In this document: positions 23,992 through 36,723 of the stretch, piece by piece
Numbering within the stretch: position 1 is the stretch's first letter
How the letters are laid out: each line of letters begins with the position of its first letter
Assembly (NCBI RefSeq): GCF_963576615.1
Contig: NC_088712.1
Location: forward strand, 15,917,527 to 15,981,526
Reading direction: 5' to 3'
DNA: 64,000 bases
Source: Watersipora subatra
Lineage: Eukaryota > Bryozoa > Gymnolaemata > Cheilostomatida > Watersiporidae
Made by a program: the position numbers and the translations under genes
Notes under the pieces: model-generated
Databases searched by the model: none
What the model saw: only the letters and a program-made list of their open reading frames with translations
Told to the model about the DNA's origin: nothing

Positions 23992-24207
23992 CACTTTTTC
24001 CTTCACCAAAATTAAGCCAATTATATGTCTATGCAAACAACTCCACATTGTTGATTGAACAAAAAGGGCATGACGGGATTACTAAAAATTAAAATTTAAA
24101 ATTTTACTAATAATAGGATTCATGGAAACATTTTTTAATTTCACATTTACATGCCTGTAATTATGAATGTCAGTTGGGTTTTACGGTTATATATATTAGA
24201 ATATTTC
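23992..24207 (+). repeat. Right flank repeat of the LTR retrotransposon (216 bp)
   Basis: Nearly identical to 19516-19733: no substitution seen, one TA unit shorter. It continues into unique intron sequence (caacgcaaag...) that is collinear with copy B. The seven bases between the LTR and this repeat (ccaaaat) resemble caccaaaat found inside the repeat itself. Confidence 0.9.
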
Positions 24208-25022
24208 AACGCAAAGTACACTTTGTTGTTCATCAGAACTAGGAACATTTTTTTGCAAACCACTACGGTAACCACTACACATTAAATTGGGTATACATCG
24301 GATAAACCATAGTCGTACGTATAGCATCTGCCAACCATTGATGGTTTTTAGCCTTGCAAAGCCTGCTTCATGTTAATGATTGTGTTAGAGATCATGACGT
24401 AATCTTTTTTCTAATGCTGATGTAAATTATAATATCAGCTTATATTGCAGCAAAGATTTATGCTTGCTCAAGCTACTAGTTTTATTTATTAAAATTATTT
24501 GGTAAAAAAAAATCAATAGAAAGAAAATTTAGCAACCAACGCTAACTTTTGTGCTAAAACCTTTTTATTATCTACAAATTGCCACACTTTAGGCTACTCC
24601 AGCAATGCTTGTTGGTCAACTGATTAATAAGATTCACTCAAAGGATCCATCTTTAGACACTAGAACACTTCTACTAATAGGCTTTAGTTTTTACTTTGCT
24701 ATTTATGCTGGTTGGGATCTAATCTGTGCAAATATAATCAATTTCAGACTTGTCACCTATTTTAATATGATGAAGTCAAACAATAAGAGAAAACTATCAT
24801 GAATTAAAACTATTGTATTGCAAAGATTAACAGAATGATGTATAATAAAAATTAACTTTATGGTAAGATCTAGATTACAGTTCAAGGTTTTCAGGAATAA
24901 TCAAATTTATTTTCATGTTTTGCTACAGATAAAAACAGAACATTCAAACCACAAGTGAATAATTATTGTACAAAAAATATTTTATTTGAGAGGAAAAGAT
25001 GAGATCTTAATTAAACAGATAC

Positions 25023-25143
25023 CCATAGACAGAAGAGTAGTCATAAAATTTTCTTGACATTGCAAGGGTTTTTTTCATCTACCAAAAACTTGCCAAATTC
25101 TTGCTTGTTTTGGAGATATATTTTAAAATTTGTTGCTTGTAAC
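25023..25143 (-). pseudogene. Exon 2 of the duplicated gene, copy A
   Basis: The acceptor is gttttag and the donor gtatct. The 121 nt compare with 122 in copy B; the missing base lies in an A run and shifts the frame after FLVDE, leading to an early stop. Before the shift the peptide is almost the same as B (LQATNFKIYLQNKQEF). Confidence 0.65.
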
Positions 25144-27005
25144 CTAAAACGAGCAAGCATGTTTCAAAATCTGTGTTAATGGAATATGCCCAGCAACATT
25201 CATCATCACATTTAGTTGCAAATTGTGGAGTATTTGTTAGTTTTAAATGCATTGTGTGACATCAAATAACTAATATCTGTAATTATTTTTACTAGCAGCA
25301 GCCTGCAGCGTTAGAGACTAGTTTCAGGAGAGAGAAATATCTAACTTAAAGAATGAGTTAATGCTGCTTAATATGTGACATGTATATCATGTAATCTGTC
25401 AATACAGTCACATGTATTATGATAAGTTTAGGTTTAGGCTAAATCTGTGTTCCAGGTTGCTTACCAACATACTTTAAAAAGTAAAAATTTATCCCATACT
25501 TTGGCTTGAATATCATTTTTTTATTCAGGAATTGTTTCAACATTTAAGGACCCAAACTTCCAACAATTCCTTCTCATTAGCAAGTGTCAACCATATGATA
25601 TGACCAGACTATATGTTCTAGATCTGCTAGACCATGCCAATTGCTATGTATGGACTATTCCAAAACAGTTCAAAAGCTTCTTTCGAGCTTTGCTTCAGCT
25701 ATTAAAACATACAAAACTTTGATCTAGGACTATTCATTAATACCTTATTGTATATTTCAGGTATATTTTACTTTATATTTTTAGTGTTAAAAATATTAAA
25801 TAAATTATAAAAATTGGGCACAAAAAGTTTTGTAATAAAAACAACTTTCATTAGCATTAAAATATAAAAGAGAACATAAAAACTTTTCCAGAGTACTTTT
25901 AATCAAAAGCATTTAAACTTCCTCCAAATCTGCTCACAACTAACTAAACTAAAGCTAGCAGACTAACTGAAGCACAATTAACTTTAGGCAGAAATTTTCA
26001 GATAATTTTGAAACAATTGCTACAGTAGGCACTTCTACAATGTGCTAGTAAAAGTTTAGAAGTAGATAGATGGGAAGTTTATGTTGTACGAACAGGTAAT
26101 TACATATTAATTGCCTAATTTATTATGTGATCTTCTCAAGCTCATGCATTTGGTCATGTGAAAGGGAAAGACTAGGCTTACCTTTATATTAGTTGGGCTA
26201 ATTGTATTAGTTTTCACTGACAAACTTTTGCTTTTTCTGACAAATTTAACCGGGTTCATTGAACATGACTGCAGTAATTTTACAATAATTTAATGGTGAG
26301 CGTAAATTTTCAATGTTCATTCAATACAATTTGTTTAGTATTTTTTTAACTTTGAAGTCTATCACAAATTGAAACTAATGTACCTGTAAACACCGTTATG
26401 TCTATAATAATAAAAAAACTAAAGTATGATCGCTATAAAAAGTGGTACTCTCTGTTTGTTTTCTAGCTGTACATACAACTGATGTTTAGAATAAAAGATA
26501 AATTTTGATGATACTCCAACTCATGACATTTAAATTGGTAGACCGATGGCGTAACTTTTGCGGCAATCGATTGTCATTGAGTATTAATGAAGAATTTTGT
26601 AGCTACCTATTATTTGGCCGACACATCTGACGATCTATCAAGACCGACTACAATGTACTGGAAGTTGTATTTTTAATAGAAATAACACAATACACACATA
26701 TATTTTCTTTTTCAAGTGCAATGACACTGGTAACCCTTCAAATTAAACTTGAAAAGTCGCCGACAAAACACCTTAAGTTGGCAAGAAATTTTTGTAGTGC
26801 AAAAACAAAAACATCCTATAAATAGTATATGTTATCTGGTGTTTATGTTTTTGGAAGGTTTTTGTTACAGAATTGTCTACAGTACTATGAAACAACCTCT
26901 CTAATTGTCTTTGAGTAAAATTATATAAACAAAACAATACAATAAATGTATATAAATATAAAATGTTATGCTTTGTTTTATAACACTATAACGATTCAAC
27001 ATTAC

Positions 27006-27103
27006 CTGTACCAAATATACAACTTTAAGATTTCCCTAGTTTCAGCATACATATGATTGTTATTAGTGTCTTGTTGGAGAGCTTGGGTCAATTTGTGTGC
27101 CAT
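27006..27103 (-). pseudogene. First coding exon of the duplicated gene, copy A
   Basis: ATG at 27103-27101 opens 98 nt reading MAHKLTQALQQDTNNN and ending LKLYIWY plus two bases before donor gtaatg. Copy B at 46852-46755 has the same length and donor. The ATG is inferred as the start because homology is strongest from there; an upstream exon cannot be excluded. Confidence 0.65.
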
Positions 27104-27320
27104 TTTTATATAAACTATTTTCCACAATTGTTGGATGAAACCATAAAATTCATATCATAACTTATTTAAAAATGCATTCCCTTTTTATTTAAATAATCTG
27201 CAAGGCTAAGTACAATATTTATTTAGGCTAATTTGAATGTAGCTGTTGAATAAGTCAAATTGCATGTTGTTCATCAATAAAATTATGGTCTCCGAGCAAC
27301 CACTGCCAGTGTTGAAAAAT

Positions 27321-28020
27321 TTGGGTGTTTTTTTGTGTTGTTATGTAACATATTAGCAGTGTTAAAATATGCACAACTCCATAAAGCATGCTATACAAGT
27401 ATTTATGGGATACCTTGAGAATCAATTATGCATATATTTTTGTACCTAAAAATACATATTATTTTCAACAGAACACTCTGCAGGATAGATACAAAACCTT
27501 CTGTGACTTTCACTCACGCTAATCTTTTGAAGCTTCTTTTGCATGGATCTGCACGGTGAACTTGTTATTGCCATGACAATTAGGTATCTGGTTTATGGTT
27601 TTAAAACATAAATCGAAATGGAATTTTCTAGCAAATTCTTTCTATTGCTTACATGTGATTGGCAACAAATTTGTTTTATTTGAACCAAAAATTTTATTAG
27701 TTTAACAAATGTTTAGGGTTCGTAATTGAAAGAAAAAAGTTAGTTTAGTTTTTTAGAGCCATTGGGCAGAGTGATCAATAAGTGTAGAAAAGAACAAAAT
27801 TCGATGTATATTAAACATATATAAATAAATATATATATATTTAATATACCTGAATATATAAATATATTCGGACATATAAAATTAGGCATTGGGATCTCGT
27901 GGCATGGCAATTAACTTTGAAAGATTATTTAGAGCCTCAACTCTACAAGTTCTTTAGATTAGATGTGGTTATTTGATAAGTGAACTTAAGATGATGATAG
28001 CAGAGATGTTTGGTATTACA
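27321..28020. other. No gene; AT-rich low complexity at 27810-27880
   Basis: Past the end of segmental copy A nothing coding is visible. A tract of ataaatatatatatatttaatat words near 27815-27865 is simple AT repeat. Confidence 0.5.
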
Positions 28021-29900
28021 GCCATGTACAGTTGTTTAATGATGGTGATGAAATATATATTTCAGGGGTAGAAAATATCTTAAAATTAGTCCTAGAAATA
28101 GTAAAAAGTATGATGGTAATAGTAGTAATGAGTAAGATGGTAGGTATGGGATGAGGATTTGAGAATGTAGCAAGGTCGGGAGATTAGGCTTGTTCTTACC
28201 ATAGCGACAATAGCAATAAGAGTTATAGTTGTAGATAGGGAGAAAGTTGTGAATAATGTAGTCAAGATAAAGGTTAGTATAATTGCAATCATAGGTGTCT
28301 ATAAATTGTGGAGTTGTCCTTCTAATGAATTTTTGTGTGGAAAACGAGTTAATTCATTTCCATATTGCCAAGATATGCATTGATTAGCAAGGTATAAGCT
28401 ACGAGCTGCTAATGTAAGCTAGGAGGTAGCCTTTACAGCCGCTATAATATATATGGCTGTCAAGATACATAAAAAGATACGGATACAGATACAGAAAATA
28501 CAGATACAGTAGATACAGAAAAAGCACATAAATATGAGATAGATATAAGTGAAGTAGATGCAGGGATAAAACTATAGACAGGTTTGAAAGAGACAATATG
28601 TATGATGAGCAAAAGATGAATATGCACAACAGTTATTAAAAGAAAGGAACTAGAGATGGTAATAAAAAAGGTAGAAGAAAAGAAAACATTACGAGGTGAA
28701 AAATATATTGAATATATTGAACAGGTATGAGAGACAGTCAGAATGAGAGGAGGAAAACAAATAGATCTGTTGACAGGTACAGTGATATTAACAGAGACAG
28801 AACTGTAAGATTTGCTTGCTTTAAAAAATATTGAGAAGACCAGTTACTAAATCAAAGAATATTGCCGTAATTTGAAGTTTATGGAAAAATGTTGAGTTTA
28901 TGTTTGATACTGGGGCCAATGTGCTGATAGTAACAGGGCAGGACGTTAAACGTTCAGTTGAAGAAGCCAAAAACATATTTAAAAAATTTTAATTGTAGTG
29001 ATTTGAACATGGTTAAAAATGATGTAATTCATTTAAAAAGTAAATACAAGACTTAGGATGATAAAGTGTTCATGGAAATTAATTGAGAATAAAAATGTTG
29101 GGCCTAACTTAGTTAAAGCAACCAAATAATTTGGCAGTCATAAGCGTGATGCGAGAGCAAATCTGAGTCTGTTGAAAAGTTTAGAGGTGATAACCTAGTT
29201 AAGCCAAGTTTATCAACTACCATGCTGCTACCTACTGCTAAGTTGAGTTGTCATATTTCAAAAGATGTCAAGGAGCAAAGCCAGTTGCAATAAAAAAATG
29301 CGAAAGTTTGACTGGGCAAACGATGTTGAGAAAAGCTGTTAGGATTGAGCTTTGTGGATCTTGAAACCAAGGAGAGAAAGAGTAGTGGGTGCACAGCGAT
29401 AGGAAACAATAAAATTGGGCAGTAAAATAGTTAACTAATAGTAGTAACAGAAATATCTTAGAAACCAGCACTAAAACAGTGGTTAAGGGATTGATAGTTG
29501 AGGAGGACAGCTCAAGGCACTAGAGAGGGAACCAAGTTTTTGGAGTATGTTGGAACACAGTCATGCTGGAGTGGATAAAGATGCTAAGATATCAGCTAAA
29601 CCAGCGTCTGTAATGGAGGAATGGGTACTAATCTTAGCTGAGGGCATCCAGCAAAATAATTTTAGACAGAAATGTTTATGAGAGACAGCTAGTGGAGATT
29701 GCGGAAAGGAAAAGAAGATACCAAAGATGTTTGATGAAGAAATGATTTGGCTAGAAGCCAAGCGTTAGGCAGCAGTAAAAAATATGGGGAATGCTGAGAT
29801 AATTAAGGTGGCTATACATCGCTTGGCCAAAGTTTGGTAGAGGATTGTAGAGAGTAAATCTGCACTACTCAAGGGTCAGACTAAGAATGACTACTCTAGG
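28020..29900 (+). pseudogene. Purine-rich, C-poor tract with a retroelement protease relic
   Basis: The plus strand is markedly rich in A and G for nearly 2 kb, with short gatacag-type repeats at 28462-28520. At about 28900-28990 the plus strand reads FDTGANVLIVTGQDVKRSVE and then a stop; DTGA followed by hydrophobic residues is the active-site signature of retroviral-type aspartic proteases. The preceding Arg/Glu-rich sequence and following broken frames fit a decayed gag-pol, but no reverse transcriptase or LTR was recognised, so the element type is open. Confidence 0.4.
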
Positions 29901-30819
29901 CCTAAAACAACATCCAGCTATGTGGTGTTGTTTTCAGTGCAGTTGAGTTTGCAGCTGAACTGCTTCAAGATCACGAGCACTCTAGAATGAGAAAACCCCA
30001 TACTAAGTGAGCTGTACTGTTTTTACTGTCTTAAATATTGAGATTTATTAATTTTGTTTTTTCATTAGTAAAACCTATAATAAAACTTGGTTCCCCTGTA
30101 AAACACTCAGTGCAAGAATTGTGAAGTCAAATAGATGTTTGAAAAAAGCTGTAGTCTCCCCATAGTCTATAGCTGTTAGTACCTGATTTTTTTTTTAATT
30201 TTGGAATGCTCGAAAAAAGAAGTAATTTACCTGTACAATAATATAATACATTTTTAGTGAATGTTAAGATAAGTAACTATTGTATTGAAGAATATATTTC
30301 TTTGGTTTAGAACAGTTGTCATAAATTATTTGTTTTATCTTTTAGGCTTTGCAAATGATTACAATGATAAGACGAGCAATTGGCCTATTTATCAGGCCTT
30401 GTTTATATTGCTGAAGTCAAACGAATGCAATCTCAAATATCGTATGACACAGGGGCAGAGTTTCACAACAGCTCTTACACATACAGTATGACAGTCTCTG
30501 GGCATGACCCTGTAAAAGAAGTCCAAGTTTGACACCAAGCTTTCTTTTCTCGGTTTGAAATCACAGATCAACGAGTTCAAACTATCAATGATGCTCTCAC
30601 AGCAACAGGTTGGAAAAAAAAACATTTCAGGTTTACCGATCATACAGCATGAAAAGCGAATTTGCATGAGTGTATTGAGTAGCATTTACCTGCATGTAAC
30701 ACATACGTGGGTTTTTGGTACAGATTTATTTATTGAAAAGAGTTTCTGCGAGCATGAATTTTTTAATTTCAGACAATTTGCCAGTTGCTAATCGGGTAAA
30801 GCATGGTAATGTTGCAAAC

Positions 30820-31760
30820 AAGCTTCCAGAAGGAACGGCTAAGCTCATTCGCACACATTTAGTCGATTCGAGATCAATTGTCTCAATATGGCACAGAGAA
30901 AAGGCGCATGACTTTATCTTGTAGCAGGACTGAACCAGACAAAGTTTTTCAACGTGTTAAAAATAACCCAAACACAAAGTGCAGCTATGAGGACCGGAAG
31001 AAAAGCATTGTAAACAAATACAACATTTCCTTCAGATGTCCACGCACAGACACATGTTCCACGTAGGTTGAGTTTCGAGCCAATAAATCTCTGATTGACA
31101 CTCAGCTGAAAGATAAACCAGGAGTTGAGTCACTGGCCAAACAGCTCTCACAAGCGCTAGCTGACAACACCCTAAACCTAACAAAGGCAAACCCGTTTTA
31201 CAGGCGCAAGCGGCAAGCGAATGAGCAGGACTAAAAAGACCGCACCTCTATAGCAATTTGCATGAATTACTAAAAGAATCTCCTTGTCCCAAACATCAGC
31301 ACAAATGACGCATACTAGAAAACCCAGTTAACATGCATATCAATTAACATCCATGGACTTGGCTAAGAGAAATCCCGTTTCTATGTATATGACAAAACGG
31401 CAGCAAAGAAAGGATCAGATGATGGCTGTTCATTGCTTAATCCCTCTGTAGAGGCCTGCTCACCTGATGTTCAAAATCTCGCTGTGTTCTGTGACTGGTG
31501 TGCCGGCCGGAACAAAAACTACATTGTACTCCGGTACATGCACTACCTAGTACGTCTAAAACAATGGCTCAGCAATATTTCGACTGTATTCTTTTTTTGA
31601 GGTTACTCATACATGGAGTGTGATAAGCAGTTTGAGTTGGAAAACCAAAAAACCCTGCTGAGATGCCACAAGATTGGTGGCATGAGCATAGACATTGCAG
31701 AAAATTGCCATTTTTTTCAATGGAATCGAACTTACGCAGGAACACTCTTTAGCCTGGACC
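30820..31760 (+). pseudogene. Decayed transposase-like gene (DTC / FCDWCAGRNKN family)
   Basis: Broken plus-strand frames carry a familiar order of motifs: TAKLIRTHLVDSRSIVSIWH; KYNISFRCPRTDTCST (family: N..F..PR.DTC..C); FRANKSLIDTQLKDK; FYVYDKTAAKKGSDDG; LAVFCDWCAGRNKNYIVLRY (family form resembles FSDNCGGQNKN); GYSYMECDKQFELE. Several stops and shifts separate them. I recognise this pattern from uncharacterised transposon-derived proteins common in cnidarian, arthropod and mollusc genomes. Flanking terminal repeats were not found. Homology may extend a little on both sides. Confidence 0.65.
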
Positions 31761-34700
31761 AATAACCTAAAAAGTCTTTACAAGCCTGACTTGCCCTTTC
31801 CTCACTCGTCCAATCAGAGTGATCAGTTTTGATGCAACAAGCCAGAGGTTTGCTATGGTTAAAGAAGCATACTCTTGGCCTCCACGCTTGCATGTCATTC
31901 CAAACAAAAGAGGATAGTCTGTATTACCTTGGAAAATAATGAAATTGTCCTATGAGAAGTACTCATATGTGATGTTTTGACCAAATTTTTATGCTCAACT
32001 GCTAAAAATATTTATGTCGCAAAGCATGGTGATCATGAAGTGGTCTTCGTTAGAGAGCACGTTTTAAGAACCATCGGTTTTTTGTTTGGTTAAAATTTAG
32101 AGGCTTGAAACTCCATATTTTACTGCAATATAGTTTCAAAAGTCAGAACATTATAGTATTGTAACAGTATCACCTAATAAAACATAATGTGTAAAGAGGT
32201 GTCAGTGCTTTCCAAAGTAACATGATCAATATTTGTGTAGGGGTTTTAATTTAGGCCATGTTGTGCCACACCAAATTATGGCTACCACTTTTTACTGATG
32301 ATATTCACAGGTAACATTTTTATTGACCAACAGCTAAAAGGTTTCCATGATATAATGTTGAGATTCTCTCTCTAGAAAAGTTTTTGAACTTTAAAACGCC
32401 CATATATCAATTTGGGAAAATTGTGACATTTGTCATTCTTCCGTTGAGGTTCTCACTTGATGAATTGTTTCCCAACATCAAAATTAACCCTGTAACTGTC
32501 CTAACAATTATTGTAGCTAATATTTAGCATATTTGTGTTAATTCAACTTTTGACATAACTAAAATATCTAGCCTTCATATATATATGCCTGCATATCCAC
32601 AACTTGTTGGTGAATGACATCCTAGATCACAAGAAAACTATTGGAATGAGGGTGAGCCTTTATTTGTAAATTGCTATGCTTGCAATTTTACCGAGAAATC
32701 TCCGGCTTTGTTTTCCACTTTTTTTTTCCATGTTTTGAGATTTATGATTCTTTGTTGCTATATCTACGCATCGTCCATTTTTCTCTATTCTTATCATTTT
32801 CATGACTCTTCACTTCATAGCCGAGCATATATCTTCAATCATTATTATCTACACAACTTTTTCTGTTGCATCAAGACTTCCCATAATATAAAATCTACAT
32901 CTAGACTATTACCATTCCAAACTGACTTCAAAGTATTGCAAATGGCTAGTTTATTTCAAACCTTTAGCTACACAATTTGTAATATCATTTCCTAATATTC
33001 TATTTTCACCACTTTCTCCTCTCAAGAATCTTTTTTTTACGAGATGATATAGTTTCGAGAGAGGCCTAGCATATCATTTACGCCCAGTTAAAACACACTG
33101 ATACTGAGCTACTACATATTCGTATGGCTACATTAAATTACCGTAAATACATGGACCACTTACAACCGACCGGACTTTAGACATACTTACAGACCGGTTC
33201 CCACGCGGAAGATCATTCAAAATGATAAAGTTTAAAAAAGACACTGTAATATTTTGTATGTTTTAATTCATTCCACTGTCATATTTTTAAAGTGGTATGC
33301 TGTTAACTAGTTTTCAGTTACATTTAAGTACCAACTGTGCCGGCAGTAACCAATAAATATCTCAAGAACACTAGTTGAAAATAATGCAATAAATTGAAAA
33401 TTTTTGTTGTATATTATTTAACAAAAGAGTTCCCTCACAAACATGAAATGAACATCCTTGTTTTCTACCAATAGCAAAGACTGTGTACCCAATTGTAAAT
33501 TGTTTAACATTCATTGAGATTTAGTTATCATTTATTTATAAAAAAATATTTTAATTTAAACAACTTCCTAAGGAATACCACATAAAAAAAGAGTTGTCAT
33601 CAGCACTCAAAATATATTTGCTAATTCTTTTATATTTAAACACAGCTATAACATTTGGGTTGAAAAAATTCAGCTACTGTAAAATAAAAAAACATATTGC
33701 TAATAAAAATTTTTAGGTGCTGTTATTAGAAAAACTGTTTTTGCCATTTTCATTATTCAATACATTCTAGAAAATTGCCTCAATATTTCATGCAGTCAGC
33801 AATAACAATAGATTAAAGAGTTTGCACAAATAAAAATGACTAATTTTTTAACTGCTTTGTTTAAAACTAAAAAATAAGAATCATACATGTATTGGGTGCA
33901 CAGCTGTATGTGCGAGTTAAAACTACCAATAGTTAAACTCGATTTTGGTCTTTAGCGGCCCTGTAACCAAGTCTGGTCAATGTACATTAAATACTGTCAA
34001 TATGAGATAAAAATTCTAAACTTTGTTCGAAAAATACCTGTAACTTCCGTTTATACATTTTTTGTTACAATGAAAAATTTTGGTTCAATTCATAAGAGAA
34101 AGCGAAATAAGTATTTCCATCATTATTCATAAGATAACAATGCTAGTCTGGCGTGCGACCATACTTTACTGCAGCTGCAAATATTACAAGACAGCCACGT
34201 TATGCCAAAAAATAAAATAAAATTACCGGCTGTATTAAAATTAAATTAAGCCTCTTTATAGAAATGAAACATTTTTACTGTTTTATAAAACTAAACACTG
34301 TCAGCATTAAAACAATGTTATCGTTGTTAAGGGCGTTTGTCGGAAATAAAAAAAAAATCTTTGCTTAGCAGTCTGTGTTTAGTCATAAGTTTCAATACCA
34401 TGGCATTCAAAAACTTATGTATTTGGAAAGTATCACCAAGGTTAACTTTTGTTTATTGGCATGCATTTGCACAACTTTAAAACTAACTTTTGTGTTATCG
34501 CCGCTTCCAGATATACTTGCCATGGAGTATTGAAAATATGTGCATGTACAATTATTTTTAGCACTGGAAAGTTGTAAATTTAAAGAAAGGTGTGCAGGTT
34601 ATGCCAAACTAAAACATATCGGGATAAGGATTCGAATCAATTCAAAATAGCATTATGGTTTTTCGCTTGAGGTACAGAATTCCGCATATATGAATGTTTT

Positions 34701-35670
34701 CAAAAAACATCATTTATAACCGCTATCATTGGTACTAGCTTGTATTTGTTCTTAAATAATATTTTATACTGCTTTTTTATTTGGTTCAATTAAATATATA
34801 AATAAATGCGAGTCAAAGATTTTGAGACATAATTTTTAAGATAACTTGCACACGGGAGACTGAAATAGCCACAAAGAATGGACTGCAAATAAGTAAAAAA
34901 TTAACTAGTAAACAGTTATTTGTGCAGAAATTTTGACAGACATAAAGCTACAGTATATCAAAATTGATGAGAAAACGACAGTCTTGAAGAGAGTAGAACA
35001 GATGCAAAAGCAAACAGAATTACTTGACTTATGAAATCAAAACGATTTAGTGGTTGAATATAAACAACATTTATATGAAATTAAATTATGTAGTTAGTGG
35101 TTTGGTTTGTTTGTATAAAGCTATGATTGTTGGGCATGCTATTTAGTTCAACATTGAACAATTTATTTTGATAATGAGAAAATTTGTTCTGATATTACTG
35201 AATAACTAATTAATCATGACCTTAACAAAGCTATCTGTAAACTCAGTTGAGCGCTATGTTATAACTTTTTTGGTTATTAAAAAAACTGATACTTCACAAA
35301 AAAAAACATCTGAATAGTTCACAAACACGGTGTAGATTTATTGTGTTAGAAATAGAGCAAACTAAATTAATATTTTTGATCAAAAATTAAAAATTGAGAT
35401 CAACTGCTTGATGGATGTGTCCATGGTTTTTCCATTAAATGAAATCCAAAAAAGAAATGCAAAAACTTATGATAACTTCAACCAAGTTGAATTAGTTGTT
35501 GACATGCACATTGCATAATTTGTCCTTTCTCTTCAGCAAGCTCAGACAACACTGAGTACTCTAAATGAAGCTGTATAGACCAATCATCAGGATCATGCAG
35601 TCTGAGTGAAGCAGTTGATTCTAGGAGCCCACAACATTATTTTGAATCCCTAATAAATTTATGGCTGTAG
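31761..35670. other. No gene recognised
   Basis: AT-rich sequence with short chance frames only (for example 32708-32995). No motif, splice-supported exon or repeat shared with other parts of the window was found, apart from the possible degenerate tail of the transposase-like relic up to about 31990. Confidence 0.4.
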
Positions 35671-35679
35671 AAATTTAGC

Positions 35680-36324
35680 TTAGGCCAACTGCCAGCCATT
35701 TTACCAAAAATTTGCCGATATTGGTTCATTATAAATATAAAATATTTTTTTAAGTTTCAAATTCTATTTAGAATATTTTTGTTACATGTTTTGTTTTTCC
35801 AACAATTTAAACAACACTTCTATGCAGAAAATTTAATGTATCTATACTTTGTGTGATGATAAAGCTATGTAAATTTACGATCGCAATAAAGCTAAAGGTT
35901 CCTTACTCTTACAAACTATTACTTTCCTCACTATCAGAGTCAGTGTTGTTTTTTTTTTCATTATATGTATAACCTTGAAAACCTGAATCTGAATTGGCTA
36001 TAATATTATCAAAATGATTAATTGTCTGGTTTCTGGCTTGCTCTGTACTTATTAAAACTTACACTAAGAAAAATGTTTGTTTTTAGGTTGGAAATTCTTA
36101 AATAAAAATTTAAAATTTATCTGTTACTTTATGGTAAGTTTATAGATAAATCTTTAGAAAACACTGTCAATATCATAAAAGTCCTAAAGATCGTGGGTTA
36201 TGATGTCAAGGATCAATAAAATTATGTTACTATGCAATTGCTGGGAATCGCGCAAAAATGTGTTTACGGCACTCAACGATAGAAAACGCATAAACGCATA
36301 CATGCGTCTTTGGCAGTGAAAGGG
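35680..36324 (-). mobile_element. piggyBac-type MITE, copy 3 (inverted)
   Basis: Collinear with the reverse complement of 57291-57968 over almost its whole length. Shared blocks: gccagccatttt, aatgtatctatacttt, actatcagagtcagtg, gtttttaggtt, gtcctaaaga and atgcgtcttt. It ends gcagtgaaaggg at 36324, followed by tcaa where the other copies have ttaa or ttat. The left end is diverged or truncated. On the minus strand it keeps an acidic coding stretch (TDSDSEESN) without the stop seen in copies 1 and 2. The element has no full transposase. Confidence 0.75.
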
Positions 36325-36723
36325 TCAAGTCTTTAGCATCTGTAACTTTTAAGACTGAGATGCAAAGTTGATAAGAAACTTTAATTCTGATAGTATTAAG
36401 CTCATTACTACAATAAACTTCTAGTTTATTTGAAAATAGACTTTGAAAAGTATTTATCAGATCACAATAAATTATGGAGGTTGATTGTGAACTTTGTGAC
36501 TTTATTAATTTATAATTAAATCCAAATTTCATGCCTCATATAAACATTTTATTCCTATTGTAAAGTAGATTTTTTCAAAACCATCAGGTTTAAATAGGTT
36601 TTACCGAGCAACAAAACTATCTCAAACAGACTAGCTACACACTTTGTGAGCACATTTTTGGTGAATCTCTAGACTATATTTTGTGTTGAATTCCCTGGTA
36701 CAGTTACCGATGAGGCACCAGAA

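Larger units (their letters stand above)
14868..27103 (-). pseudogene. Copy A of an unknown multi-exon gene with tandem zinc-binding repeats
   Basis: Exons in reading order, by comparison with copy B: 27103-27006 (starts ATG, reads MAHKLTQALQQDTNNN), 25143-25023, 19219-19064, about 18660-18570, 17784 to about 17516, 16131-15985 and 15407 to about 14868. Exon 1 ends with two bases and exon 2 starts with one, so they join in frame. Lesions: a one-base deletion in exon 2 (gatgaaaaaaaccc against gatgacaaaaaaccc in B); a shift near the start of exon 3 and a TAA further in; TAA at 15359-15357 in the last exon; and loss of the 3' end of that exon. A retrotransposon sits in the intron between exons 2 and 3. 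The boundary between exons 5 and 6 is unresolved. I do not recognise the family outside the Cys/His repeats. Confidence 0.65.
14868..27320. repeat. Segmental duplication, copy A
   Basis: This segment is collinear with 36965-47080 (copy B) in the same orientation, with homology in exons and introns. Anchors (A / B): terminal exon 14868-15407 / 36965-37507; exon at 15985-16131 / 38100-38246; 25023-25143 / 42137-42258; 27006-27103 / 46755-46852. Intron similarity looks moderate; some exons are far more alike. A-specific blocks are about 16430-16950 and the LTR retrotransposon with one flank repeat (about 19734-24207). The left breakpoint falls inside the terminal exon. Confidence 0.85.

Noticed and set aside
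24605-24802. A 65-residue plus-strand open frame in the copy A intron
   Set aside because: The matching stretch in copy B (about 41650-41880) is broken by indels and stops, so the frame is not conserved.
36230-36532. A 100-residue minus-strand open frame
   Set aside because: It overlaps the end of the inverted piggyBac-type MITE, and its frame is not kept in the other MITE copies.
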